DNA of 38,440 nt from Muribaculaceae bacterium (GCA_022484565.1 JAKVKZ010000030.1:1-38440); one strand, 5' to 3'; shown: positions 15,459 to 24,093, counted from the first letter of the stretch. Numbers and translations are program-made. Notes: a model not told the origin generated them from the letters alone.

Positions 15459-15511
15459 TATATGGCTATCTAATTAAACAATAAGGCATAAGGAATAGCT
15501 TATGGATGGTG

Positions 15512-15543
15512 CAAAGATACGACAAGACAAGCGTAAAACCAAA
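15512..15543 (-). promoter_or_regulatory. Promoter of the gldE operon
   Basis: On the minus strand, TTTG (15540-15543), a 20-nt spacer and TATCTTTG (15512-15519) match the Bacteroidetes -33/-7 consensus. The gldE ATG at 15458 lies about 45 nt after the expected start site. Confidence 0.7.
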
Positions 15544-15587
15544 AAATGGAGACGGTTTTACGGATAGAAAGAGCAGTCAGTGCAAGG

Positions 15588-16847
15588 TCATTGCGGAGCA
15601 GAGGCGGCTTCCTGCTCCTTTTGGAACAAGTGTTCACGCGTCATGCGCTTGTAACGAGGCATCTGGACATACTTGATGATGAAGAAAGCTATGACGAAAT
15701 AGACCAAAGCCACAACCCAAATCATGAGATAAGGATGGCTCACCTGTTCGAGGTTAGCACCATTCGTCTTCATGTGGATAAAGGCATCGATACCCCAAGT
15801 GGCAGGGACTAAATCGCCAATCAGATACCAGAACTGGTTCATGGCAAAGCGAGGCCAAGAGAAACCGGCCAAGAATACGAAAATGACAGATGAGACGAGA
15901 ATCACAATGAAGGAAGACTCACGCTCACGCACAAATACCTGAATGGTCATTCCGAAGAAAATGCAAGCCATAAGATAAGGCAGAACCATAGCGGCAGTGT
16001 TAATAGGGATGCTATTCTGTGGGAATGCGAAAATCATCGGGCAATAGTGGAGGACAAAGATAGTAGGCACAATGTAGATAGTCATGTAGCAAAGCGCCTT
16101 GCCAAGCATAGTGTTGATTACACCAGTGTGGATTGCCATAGGATCGTAGCCATAATTTTTAAGGCGACGTTCGTTGCCACCACCGGCAAGCATGGCAATT
16201 CCGAGAATAATACTCTGCTGGATAACCATCATGAAAATGCCTGGGAGCAAAGAAGTGGCAATACCCATAGCCGTGTTGCCCATAGGCACGGCAGTGATTT
16301 TGACTGGAGCATCGACGGCAGCAGTGTAAGAAGCGGCGTTAATGCCAAGCGAGGCAGCATTAGCCGTCTGCACTTTCGCACCCATATTCTGCGCCACATC
16401 AGTAAGCGAAACCAAAAGCCCCTTGTAACGGAGCAGAAGGCTCATCTCAGAATACATGATGACTGGACTCGGCTCGCCACGTCCGACCTTCTGAGAAAAA
16501 TCGGAAGGGAAGTAAATCACACCATAACAATCCTTGCGCTCAAGATATTTGTAGGCATCCTGCAAGTTGGCCGCATAGTCATACACACGGATATTCTGAG
16601 TGGCATCAAGTTCCTGCGCAAATTCACGGGTGAGCGGAGTACGGGCATCGTCAACAATGACGACAGGAACATCCTTGGCCTGCTCAGTATTGTAAATCAG
16701 CGTGTACAAGATAGGATACGTCAATGGAAGCAGGACGAAGAAAATCAGGACACCCGAATCGCGGAAAACGACACGGAACTCACGCTTCCAAACACGGAAT
16801 ATGCCGATTAATGATTTTATTATAATATTATCACTGGTGCTGTACAT
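15588..16847 (-). CDS. ABC-2 type transporter permease (second of a pair)
   Basis: This 419-residue permease has an N-terminal membrane segment (IFFVLLPLTYPILYTLIY, about 32-49), a large extracytoplasmic region to about residue 195, and a cluster of C-terminal membrane helices (about 200-395), the usual ABC-2 permease layout (YbhR/YhhJ type). The partner permease lies upstream with a 12-nt gap, preceded by HlyD and TolC genes. Together they should form an envelope-spanning efflux or secretion complex. No ATP-binding subunit is encoded in the operon. The substrate cannot be deduced; drug-like compounds or membrane components are typical of the family. Confidence 0.85.
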   Translation of the reverse strand: MYSTSDNIIIKSLIGIFRVWKREFRVVFRDSGVLIFFVLLPLTYPILYTLIYNTEQAKDVPVVIVDDARTPLTREFAQELDATQNIRVYDYAANLQDAYKYLERKDCYGVIYFPSDFSQKVGRGEPSPVIMYSEMSLLLRYKGLLVSLTDVAQNMGAKVQTANAASLGINAASYTAAVDAPVKITAVPMGNTAMGIATSLLPGIFMMVIQQSIILGIAMLAGGGNERRLKNYGYDPMAIHTGVINTMLGKALCYMTIYIVPTIFVLHYCPMIFAFPQNSIPINTAAMVLPYLMACIFFGMTIQVFVRERESSFIVILVSSVIFVFLAGFSWPRFAMNQFWYLIGDLVPATWGIDAFIHMKTNGANLEQVSHPYLMIWVVALVYFVIAFFIIKYVQMPRYKRMTREHLFQKEQEAASAPQ

Positions 16848-16859
16848 TTCTTAATTGAA

Positions 16860-18041
16860 TTACGGGAGATAAACCGGATGCTGGCTGAAACGTTTCAACC
16901 GCCTCAGCAAGATGAAAGGAACGATGGTGAATGCGAGGAGAGCCGCATACCAAATACGTGAATAATAAATGTCGAAGCCATTAAGAGCCTGATCAACATA
17001 AATCAGGAAATAATAGCGAATCGGTATGATGTAGCTGAGAATGCCCAGTTCAGGATACATGTTCTCGACCGGCATGGAAAAGCCGCCAATGGAAAAGGCG
17101 AGGATGCTGGTGAAAGAGCAGACTGTGATGGCAAACCTCGGACTTGGAATGCAGCACGAGACAAAAACGCCGAATCCCTGACAAGCCAATACAAGCAAGG
17201 CCATTGCAAGCATCATGTTGAAAGGATTGCAATTAAGCGGGAACTGCATGAATCCGTACATCATCCATTGAATTACCCAGCCAATGCCAATGAAGGCAAC
17301 GGTCTGCGGAAACAATTTGCCAAAAATGGCAACTTCGATGGAATCGCCGGCAGTATGGAGCCATTCGATAGAAGTTCTGCGCTTCTGCTCCATGGAGATG
17401 CTGAAAGTGGTCATCAGCATGACTACGAGCGCAAGAATACCAGGGACAAACGAATTACCCAAGTAAATATCATAGTTGAGCATAGGGTTGCCGAGCGGAT
17501 GCACCTTAGTGGGGAACGGCTGCAGCTGAGCCATAACCTGTTCCTCAGGGATACCGGCATCGACAGCCGCGGTCTTAACGATTGACGCACTGGTCATGAC
17601 TGAAATCGTCTTGAAACCCTTGAAAAGCAATGACGCAGGCACGAAATAGGCATAATTGATGTAATAGGAAATTTCGGGCTGGCGGCCAGCAAGAGCCTTT
17701 TTTGTGAAATCAGAAGGGATGTAGAAGAAACCGTTGATTTTGCCACGCTGCACGAGTTCGCGGGCCTCCTGAAAACTATTGAGCTTATATTTAATTTCAA
17801 CAGTCTGGAAAGCGCCGAGAGTCTGGGCAATGTTGCGTGACACCTCAGTGTTGTCGAGGTCAACGATAGCAGACGGGACACGGTCGGCCATACCGCGGTC
17901 GAGGAGGTTGAACATGAAGATTGCGCCAAAAAGGGGAGCAAAGAACATGAACATCATGTAAAGCGGGCGGCTGACAATCTCGTGGCAGCCACGCTTTATC
18001 GATTCCTTGGTATTATGCCATAAAAGAGTCTGCACAGCCAA
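16860..18041 (-). CDS. ABC-2 type transporter permease (first of a pair)
   Basis: This 393-residue ABC-2 permease has one N-terminal helix (MMFMFFAPLFGAIFMFNLL, about 29-47), an extracytoplasmic domain, and five or so helices from about residue 200. The C-terminal stretch FSIGGFSMPVENMYPELGIL and IIPIRYYFLIYVDQALNG is characteristic of the YbhS/YhiH group. Its start directly abuts the stop of the HlyD-family gene, so the two are probably translationally coupled. It is distantly related to the downstream permease, consistent with a heterodimeric channel. Confidence 0.85.
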   Translation of the reverse strand: MAVQTLLWHNTKESIKRGCHEIVSRPLYMMFMFFAPLFGAIFMFNLLDRGMADRVPSAIVDLDNTEVSRNIAQTLGAFQTVEIKYKLNSFQEARELVQRGKINGFFYIPSDFTKKALAGRQPEISYYINYAYFVPASLLFKGFKTISVMTSASIVKTAAVDAGIPEEQVMAQLQPFPTKVHPLGNPMLNYDIYLGNSFVPGILALVVMLMTTFSISMEQKRRTSIEWLHTAGDSIEVAIFGKLFPQTVAFIGIGWVIQWMMYGFMQFPLNCNPFNMMLAMALLVLACQGFGVFVSCCIPSPRFAITVCSFTSILAFSIGGFSMPVENMYPELGILSYIIPIRYYFLIYVDQALNGFDIYYSRIWYAALLAFTIVPFILLRRLKRFSQHPVYLP

Positions 18042-19067
18042 TTATTTCTTGCCGAATTTATCAGTCAAAATCACGGACATTCCCGGACGGAAGTTCTTAA
18101 TAGGAGTGACAGGACGCGCCTTAATCTGGAAAGTCTTGGTGTCGTACTGTCCGCTTGCCTTAGTAGCACTCCAAACAGCATAGCTGCCCATGTCGCGGAT
18201 ATAGTAGATTTTGAGTTTAGTCTTAGTTTCGGCGAGAGCCGGAATCATGACGTTGATTTCCTTGCCCATAGTCATGTCGTTGAGATAAGTTTCGCGGACA
18301 TTGAAAGTAACCCACATGTCATCGAGACGGAGCAAAGTCATAATAGGCGCACCCAAAGCGACCAACTCACCTTCGTGAGGATAGACATCGCTGATTTCGC
18401 CATCGCAAGGAGCAATGAGGAACTGGTCCTCAAGGAGCGACTTAACCTCCATGACACTGCCTCGAGCGGCATTGGTCATGGCACTTGCGGCAGCCTTATC
18501 CTCCTTTTGGGCACCCTCGAGAGCCAAATCATACTGGGATTTGGCAGCGCGGGTCTGAGCAGTGGAAGCATCGAAAGCAGCCTTAGCCTCATCACGCTTC
18601 TGCTCGGAGACAACGCCCTGAGTGAACAGGTTCTGCATACGGTCGTAGGTCTTTTTAGAAATAGTTTCGGCTGCTTTAGCCTGTTGCCAAAGGTCGAAAG
18701 CCGATTTTATGATTTGGGAACGTGTGCCGTTGTCAACTTTCTGATTTTGGGAAGCTGCAACAGTCTCCATAGCCTTAGCCTGAAAGAGTTTGGCATCGGC
18801 AGTAGAAGAATGGATGCAAGCGAGAGTGTCGCCCTTATGGACGTAAGCGCCCTCTTCCACATAAAGTTTGACCACACGTCCAGGCAATTTGCCTGAAATA
18901 CGCACTTGAGTGGCATCAGCCTGCCCCTGCACAGTTTCCTCGGCAGGACGGATTAGCAGGAAGCCGATAATGCTCAAGCATACGACAACAACAATAATGA
19001 TAGCCAAAGCGGCAGCAAGAGACTTGTCTCTTTTCTTTATTAAATTCTTATCAACAGTATTGCCCAT
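18042..19067 (-). CDS. HlyD-family membrane-fusion (periplasmic adaptor) protein
   Basis: This 341-residue protein has a single N-terminal transmembrane anchor (AAALAIIIVVVVCLSIIGFL, about 18-37). A lipoyl-like half-motif follows (GKLPGRVVKLYVEEGAYVHK, then GDTLACI), then a coiled-coil hairpin rich in Ala, Gln and Lys (about 85-205). The second lipoyl half is CDGEISDVYPHEGELVALGA, and a beta-barrel domain follows (DDMWVTFNVRETYL). It should bridge the inner-membrane permeases and the TolC-like channel. It sits between the TolC gene (35-nt gap) and the permease genes in a four-gene leftward operon. Confidence 0.9.
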   Translation of the reverse strand: MGNTVDKNLIKKRDKSLAAALAIIIVVVVCLSIIGFLLIRPAEETVQGQADATQVRISGKLPGRVVKLYVEEGAYVHKGDTLACIHSSTADAKLFQAKAMETVAASQNQKVDNGTRSQIIKSAFDLWQQAKAAETISKKTYDRMQNLFTQGVVSEQKRDEAKAAFDASTAQTRAAKSQYDLALEGAQKEDKAAASAMTNAARGSVMEVKSLLEDQFLIAPCDGEISDVYPHEGELVALGAPIMTLLRLDDMWVTFNVRETYLNDMTMGKEINVMIPALAETKTKLKIYYIRDMGSYAVWSATKASGQYDTKTFQIKARPVTPIKNFRPGMSVILTDKFGKK

Positions 19068-19102
19068 ATCTATATGTATTTTTATTTATATCAAAACAGT
19101 TA

Positions 19103-20536
19103 TCAATAGTTCATATTACCAAGCACTTTATTGAGGTAAACATCGCAAAGCTGAACATCGATTTTAGCGTCGATGTTTTCAGAATTAGCCTTCAGCCAAG
19201 CCGTCTGCGCCTCCATCACATTAGTGGTGGTGACCATGCCCTCCTTGAAACCAAGTTGAGCCTGACGAAGGTTCTCGTTGGCCTTTTCCACATTCTTCTT
19301 AGTGGTGATATACGTCTTTTCAGCCTCCTGACTTTTGAAAGAAGCCTGATTAACCTGCAACTCAATCTTCTCCTTGGCATCGGCAAGTTCAAGCTGGCCA
19401 ATCACCGTCTGACATTTTGCAGCGCGATACTTGTTGTAATCGCCCTTCCAGTGCCAAATAGGGATGGAAACCATAGCTCCAATGCTGAAAGCACCGCCGA
19501 ATTCCTTTTTGAAACCATTATAGTTGTTAGGGTTGGAGAAAGAATACATTCCGATGGCAGCCACGGTAGGCAACATTTCGGAAAGAGTGACCTTAGCTTT
19601 CTGTTCATATATCTGGTTGGCAATTTCGAGAGAATGGATGTCCTGACGCTTATTGTAAACATCATTCATGTTGAAAGAAGAAGGAGTGATGCGCCCTGAA
19701 TCAAAATTGCGGTTTTCATCGGCAGGATGCAGCTCGGTGCTGACAGGCAGACCGCAAAGCTGCGCAAGAAGCATACGGGAGAGTACCAAACCATTCTCAA
19801 CCTTAGTGAGGTCAACATTAGCCTCGTTGAGCTTGACATCAACGCTGAGAAGGTCGGACTTGGTGGCGATGCCCTGCTTGAGCATAGCCTTTACGTTATT
19901 ATCGAGAGAATCCAACAGATGGACGTAGCTGACTGCAAGTTTGTGCTTGGCATTGAGAGAGACGACCTGCCAATAAGCGGCATCAACATTATAAATAATG
20001 TCCTGCGCCTTGCTATTGCGCATTGACTTTGCAAGCTGCTCGGCATACTTGGTAATTTCATTCATCGCCTTAATCTTGCCGCCCATATAGATAGGCTGCT
20101 TGACGGTGAGAGCACCCGCGAATACATTGTGCATGTCGTAGGTTAAGGCCGATTTCGGAATGACGGCAACAGTGGAAGGCACATATTGGCCGTTAATCTG
20201 AATGGGCTTGCCGTCGACGGGATCAGTGACGAGATTGTAATTATAAGAGCCGGTGGCAGCGTCGAAAGATTTTGTAGGAATCATCACATCGTCGTCGATA
20301 AGAGAGATCTTTTTCTGATTGTAGAAATAAGAGCCAGTAGCATCGACAGAAGGAAGATATGCGGCCTTGGCCGTCTGCTTGTTGTAACCAGCACTAATGA
20401 TTTTCTGGTTGGCAATCTGGATTTCCTTATTGTTGCGCAGGGCCATATTGCGGCAAGAGTCAAGAGAGACAGTGCCTTGAGCGAAGGCGGCCGCCACGCA
20501 AAGCATCGAGAAAACAACTATTGGATATCGCTTCAT
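19103..20536 (-). CDS. TolC-family outer-membrane efflux protein
   Basis: This protein of about 477 residues has a signal peptide (YPIVVFSMLCVAAAFAQ) when started at the ATG at 20536. The open frame extends to 20596, but that would place a 20-residue tail before the signal. Typical TolC/OEP features are SLDSCRNMALRNNKEIQIAN near the N-terminus, long heptad-rich helices, and the repeat half beginning KRQDIHSLEIANQIYEQKAK. It is first in the export operon and should form the outer-membrane duct. Confidence 0.9.
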   Translation of the reverse strand: MKRYPIVVFSMLCVAAAFAQGTVSLDSCRNMALRNNKEIQIANQKIISAGYNKQTAKAAYLPSVDATGSYFYNQKKISLIDDDVMIPTKSFDAATGSYNYNLVTDPVDGKPIQINGQYVPSTVAVIPKSALTYDMHNVFAGALTVKQPIYMGGKIKAMNEITKYAEQLAKSMRNSKAQDIIYNVDAAYWQVVSLNAKHKLAVSYVHLLDSLDNNVKAMLKQGIATKSDLLSVDVKLNEANVDLTKVENGLVLSRMLLAQLCGLPVSTELHPADENRNFDSGRITPSSFNMNDVYNKRQDIHSLEIANQIYEQKAKVTLSEMLPTVAAIGMYSFSNPNNYNGFKKEFGGAFSIGAMVSIPIWHWKGDYNKYRAAKCQTVIGQLELADAKEKIELQVNQASFKSQEAEKTYITTKKNVEKANENLRQAQLGFKEGMVTTTNVMEAQTAWLKANSENIDAKIDVQLCDVYLNKVLGNMNY

Positions 20537-20615
20537 AATATATTTCAAAATTGATAAACCTTTAAACATCAAACATTGAAAACCTACAAAACACATGCCT
20601 GATTTTTTGTGGGTG

Positions 20616-20623
20616 CAAATATA
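20616..20623 (-). promoter_or_regulatory. -7 element of the TolC export operon
   Basis: The minus strand reads TATATTTG, a perfect Bacteroidetes -7 element about 80 nt before the TolC ATG at 20536. The -33 region upstream is T-rich but lacks an exact TTTG. Confidence 0.5.
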
Positions 20624-20754
20624 GTCAGAAAAAAATTAAATAGTTTCTTATTATCCGTTTTAGACCCTACAATCGGACTTTTAGAACAATCGTAAGCCTA
20701 AAATGCCATTAAAATCAAGCAAATTTTCCTTTTTGAAGAAAAATAGAACTTTTA

Positions 20755-21318
20755 CTATACAGATAACTTGCTCAAAGGAAAAGAACGATTGCTCCAAACA
20801 AGTCCAAAATACTTCTTAATGTAGTCAGCTCCACGGCGGTTGGCATCAATTTCGTACCAGCTCTGACTGTGAGTATCAAGGAAAGAGTAAGGAGCGGGCA
20901 AAGGCTTGCTGACAAAGGCACTGACAAGGCTTTCCACGCCTATAACCAGCAAAAATGACAATCCATAAACCTGACCCTGCCGATAATGACCATACTCGTG
21001 CATGAGAAGATTACTGCGTTCGGGCGCAAAATCATTTTCATCGATGCTGCAAGCCATTCCCACAAAAACGAAACTACCGAGAGTGACCGCACCAAAACCA
21101 TCATCCTCGTATTGGCAAAAGACAAAAGTGCAGCCATAAGCCGACCTGACTTTTTGCACTCTACCCGCGACAAGGAGAAAAGCCGCATAAAAGAAAGCGC
21201 AAACCGTCTGCGGCAGCTGCCAAGTGAAACGGCTTACAAATTCCCAAATACGACCTGCGGCTGATTTGTGGCAGTCGGTAACAAGAAATCCTGATAATAT
21301 GCTTTTGAGGCATTTCAT
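20755..21318 (-). CDS. Membrane protein with HEYGH metalloprotease-like motif, function unknown
   Basis: This 187-residue protein has two hydrophobic segments, one near residues 35-52 (TVCAFFYAAFLLVAGRV) and one at about 119-135 (LSFLLVIGVESLVSAFV). Between them is LLMHEYGHYRQGQVYG, an HExxH zinc-binding motif, followed later by SWYEIDANRRGADYIKKYFG, where the glutamate could be a third ligand. This resembles a small family of Bacteroidales membrane proteins with HEYGH motifs; none has a role known to me. It may be a membrane-associated peptidase or a non-catalytic relative. Its start overlaps the end of the coiled-coil gene by ATGA, so the two are coupled. Confidence 0.6.
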   Translation of the reverse strand: MKCLKSILSGFLVTDCHKSAAGRIWEFVSRFTWQLPQTVCAFFYAAFLLVAGRVQKVRSAYGCTFVFCQYEDDGFGAVTLGSFVFVGMACSIDENDFAPERSNLLMHEYGHYRQGQVYGLSFLLVIGVESLVSAFVSKPLPAPYSFLDTHSQSWYEIDANRRGADYIKKYFGLVWSNRSFPLSKLSV

Positions 21319-22217
21319 TTATTCAAAGAAAAACCGCGCGAGCCGAGACGATAATTATCGGCAAAAACCTCAACGGTGTACTGACCTGGGGTAAGGGTAG
21401 TGTTGACGTTCCAATAAATAGTGACAGGAACTTCCTGACCGCTATACTCCACGACACGGCTTTCGGTGAAGGGCAGATTAGAACCCTCGAAACTGAAAGA
21501 GCCATGGGCACCGAGAAGCGACCCTTCAGGGTTGGTGATTCGCACAAAGATTGACTTGTTGCCCACAGGAGTGGAATTGTTCTCGGTAATAGTGAAGCTA
21601 ACCATCAACTGCTTAGCCTTAGTGATTTTCTTTTCAGTTCTGCCGTTACCCTTTAGCGGAGTAAGATTAAGACCGGTGATATTTAGCTTTTCGGCAAGCG
21701 TCATGCGCTTATTGAGATTTTCATTTTTCTGGGAGACCTCGCTGACTTGGCTATTGAGCTGCTCATTCTGCGAGCGCACCTGCTGAATCTCGACTTTCAA
21801 GCCGGCATTTTCGCGGCCAAGCGAGTCGATGATTTCAACGTAATGGCGCATGATGCCCTTCAAGGTCTTGATTTCATTCTGGAGCTGCTGGATGCGCTGG
21901 CTGCTCATAGTCTTTTGCGACTTCAATTCCTGAAGGAGCTGCTGCACGCGATTGCGGGCATCATTATATTTTTGGATTACAGAGTCATTCTTGATGAATT
22001 GCGTCTGGCTCTCGAAATTCTTGTATTCAGTGTTGAGCTGCTCATATTCGCCAGTGAGCTGCAACTGCTGATTTTGAAGCTGGAGCTGCTCGTTGGCCTG
22101 CTTTTGGGCTTCGATAGCCTTTTTATTCTGCAGGGAATTGAAGATTAAAAATGCGATAGCCGCAACGACCACAACAGCGGCAGCTATAATAAGAGATTTT
22201 TTTAATGCAGGAGTCAT
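21315..22217 (-). CDS. Membrane-anchored coiled-coil protein with C-terminal beta-domain
   Basis: This 300-residue protein has an N-terminal transmembrane helix (SLIIAAAVVVVAAIAFLIF, about 8-26). A long coiled coil rich in Gln, Glu and Lys follows (about 30-185). A C-terminal beta-sandwich-like domain (about 200-300) contains KQLMVSFTITENNSTPVGNK, FVRITNPEGSLLGAHGSFSF and VPVTIYWNVNTTLTPGQYTV, ending LGSRGFSLNK. This suggests a periplasmic structural or spacer protein anchored in the inner membrane. I do not recognise a named family. It overlaps the HEYGH gene by ATGA and follows the next gene by 26 nt, forming a three-gene envelope operon. Confidence 0.65.
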   Translation of the reverse strand: MTPALKKSLIIAAAVVVVAAIAFLIFNSLQNKKAIEAQKQANEQLQLQNQQLQLTGEYEQLNTEYKNFESQTQFIKNDSVIQKYNDARNRVQQLLQELKSQKTMSSQRIQQLQNEIKTLKGIMRHYVEIIDSLGRENAGLKVEIQQVRSQNEQLNSQVSEVSQKNENLNKRMTLAEKLNITGLNLTPLKGNGRTEKKITKAKQLMVSFTITENNSTPVGNKSIFVRITNPEGSLLGAHGSFSFEGSNLPFTESRVVEYSGQEVPVTIYWNVNTTLTPGQYTVEVFADNYRLGSRGFSLNK

Positions 22218-22243
22218 ATCTATTAATGAAAGAATTATACAAA

Positions 22244-22843
22244 TCAGATGTCGTAGGTTTGCCTATTGCCAGTATCGGATTTAGGCTCGGAATCAGGCTT
22301 GGCCTTGTTGTCCTTTTTCTTGTCGGCTTGAGGCTTTTTCTGAATTTTCTGCTTAATCTGCGGCTTCTTCACAGCCTTTCCGCCCTCGGCGAAGCTGTGG
22401 ATGGTTTCCTGTACAATTTCCTCATTGCCGAGGAGATAATTGATTTCGACCTGAATCACCAAATCGCTTTTTTTAGACATCAAGTCGCATAAATAAGCGC
22501 GAGAGCCATCGGGAAGAGTGCCGCTAAGCTGAAAGCCTGAAAATCCCTTCACCTTCGACTTTTCGAGGAGCAAATCGTACATGTTGAGATTCGCCGCCAT
22601 TTTATTAAGATTATCCTTCAAGGTCTTGTCGGTGGCATCGCCCTTGTCGAAGAGGGAAATAGTCATTGACATTTCGTCCCAAAGGATTTCGCAATAATTA
22701 TTAGTGTTGTAAGCGACCATACCACCAACAGGAGCATCGAAAGTGAGGTTGTGGGCCGGCCATTTGTAAAGTTCGGCATCAGCATTTACTGACGACAGGA
22801 GAAGAACAACGAATGCAGATATTATTAAAAATGTTTTTTTCAT
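22244..22843 (-). CDS. Exported protein of unknown function with Lys-rich tail
   Basis: This 199-residue protein has a signal peptide (KKTFLIISAFVVLLLSSVNA). A compact domain of about 130 residues follows (YKWPAHNLTFDAPVGGMVAY, EILWDEMSMTISLFDKG, GSRAYLCDLMSKKSDLVIQV). It ends in a low-complexity Lys/Pro/Asp tail (about 150-199). The domain looks like a small periplasmic protein of the kind that detects or stabilises something in the envelope, but I cannot assign a family. It is the first gene of the leftward operon with the coiled-coil and HEYGH genes. A TAACTTTG -7 element lies about 20 nt upstream. Confidence 0.6.
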   Translation of the reverse strand: MKKTFLIISAFVVLLLSSVNADAELYKWPAHNLTFDAPVGGMVAYNTNNYCEILWDEMSMTISLFDKGDATDKTLKDNLNKMAANLNMYDLLLEKSKVKGFSGFQLSGTLPDGSRAYLCDLMSKKSDLVIQVEINYLLGNEEIVQETIHSFAEGGKAVKKPQIKQKIQKKPQADKKKDNKAKPDSEPKSDTGNRQTYDI

Positions 22844-22862
22844 TATAAAGGTTATTTGAATG

Positions 22863-22870
22863 CAAAGTTA
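22863..22870 (-). promoter_or_regulatory. -7 element of the 22.8-kb envelope operon
   Basis: The minus strand reads TAACTTTG, a perfect TAnnTTTG match 20 nt before the ATG at 22843. No good -33 element is seen at 19-21 nt. Confidence 0.45.
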
Positions 22871-22980
22871 ATGAATAAATTCTTATAATCGTTCAAGTGC
22901 TTTACTTTTAGGGTTTTTTAGTGCAAAAGCACAGCGCGGAACGGAATTTTGAAAAATAGAACCGCAAAAAGCGGAATGTG

Positions 22981-23853
22981 CGTGGGACAATTTTCGGCCT
23001 TTAATCGGCTGATTTGCAATTTGGTGCAAGGAGTGTCCCACAAATTTTTTCACCATATTTTGCAGCAAAAACGGGACAAGGGAAATGACTGATTGATAAT
23101 AACTTATGAATTGGGAAATATGCACTGGGACAGAAATGCGTGGGACAGTTAGTGGGACACTGCTATTATGGCGCAATTGGCTGAAATACAATGATGTGGA
23201 AATGCACTTGAAAAGAGTTATCACGAACTTTTTCACTATGCCAATGGGACAGATGGGACAGACGTGGGACAAAAATCGGCTCTTAATTGGCTGATTTGCA
23301 ACTTGGTGGAGTGAGTGTCCCACAAACTTTTTCACCATATTTTGCAGCAAAAGCGTGACAAAGGAAATGGCTGATTGATAGCGATTTACGAATAGGAAAA
23401 CATGCGCTGGGACAGAAATACTTGGGACAGTTAGTGGGACAGCGTGAATATGGTGCAATTGGCTGAGATTCAATGATGTGGAAATGCGCGTGAAAAGAAT
23501 TATCACGAACTTTTTCACTATGTCGGTGGGACAACTGGGACAGTCGTGGGACAATTTTCGGCCTTTAAGCGGCTGATTTGCAGCTTGGTGCAATGAGTGT
23601 CCCACAAATTTTTTCACCATGTTTTGCAGCAAAAACGGGACAAGGGAAATGGCTGATTGATAAGGATTTACGAATTGAGAAATATGCGCTGGGACAGAAA
23701 TGCGTGGGACAGTTAGTGGGACACTATTGATAATATGCAATTTGCTGATATACAATGATTTAAAAATACAAGTGAAAGGAGTTTCCATGAACTTTTTCAC
23801 TATGCCGGCGGGACAACTGGAATGAAGGTGGGACAGCTGCGCAGCGTGGGACA
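22981..23853 (-). repeat. Three 282-bp tandem repeats dense in TGGGACA, same family as at 3.9 kb
   Basis: TGTCCCA occurs at 23034, 23316 and 23598, exactly 282 bp apart, defining three units (about 22981-23262, 23263-23544, 23545-23826) and a frayed end. I count 18 exact TGGGACA and 3 exact TGTCCCA heptamers in under 900 bp, often in clusters of three 8-15 nt apart. On the minus strand each unit contains GGTGAAAAAATTTGTGGGAC, GCAAATCAGCC and GCCGAAAATTGTCCCA, the same core as the 105-bp units at 3887-4201. A leftward frame stays open from 23887 to 22883 because 282 is a multiple of three. Most differences between units change amino acids, so I read this as a non-coding or regulatory repeat with low certainty. 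The rest of the 22844-24099 gap holds only the promoters noted separately. Confidence 0.9.
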
Positions 23854-24042
23854 AATTATGAGTGGCGATAACAATTAAATCATACATGACAGATAACGAT
23901 TAAATGAATTTTCAAAGTTAAGGCATTGAGAGGAAGAAAATCCAAGAAAATCACCTGCGGCGGATGAAAAATCAAGTGGGGAAATACGGCGATTGAGAAG
24001 AATTGACACGGAAAGGTGACAAAAACATGCAGAAAAGGGTGT

Positions 24043-24058
24043 TGGCACTGAATTTGCA
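24043..24058 (+). promoter_or_regulatory. Sigma-54-type promoter of enolase
   Basis: The sequence TGGCACTGAATTTGCA matches the sigma-54 consensus TGGCACG-N4-TTGCA at all but one position, with GG (24044-24045) and GC (24056-24057) separated by exactly 10 nt. The start site would be near 24069, about 30 nt before the enolase ATG. No equally good primary-sigma promoter is visible in this gap; TGAATTTG within it is one mismatch from the -7 consensus. Confidence 0.7.
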
Positions 24059-24093
24059 GAATTATATGACAGAAGTAAAAACTTTAAAAATAA

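Noticed and set aside
22883..23887. Leftward 334-codon frame through the 282-bp repeats
   Set aside because: The frame stays open because the unit length is a multiple of three. Most unit differences change amino acids and no protein family is recognised. It is kept as an open question in the findings rather than called as a gene.
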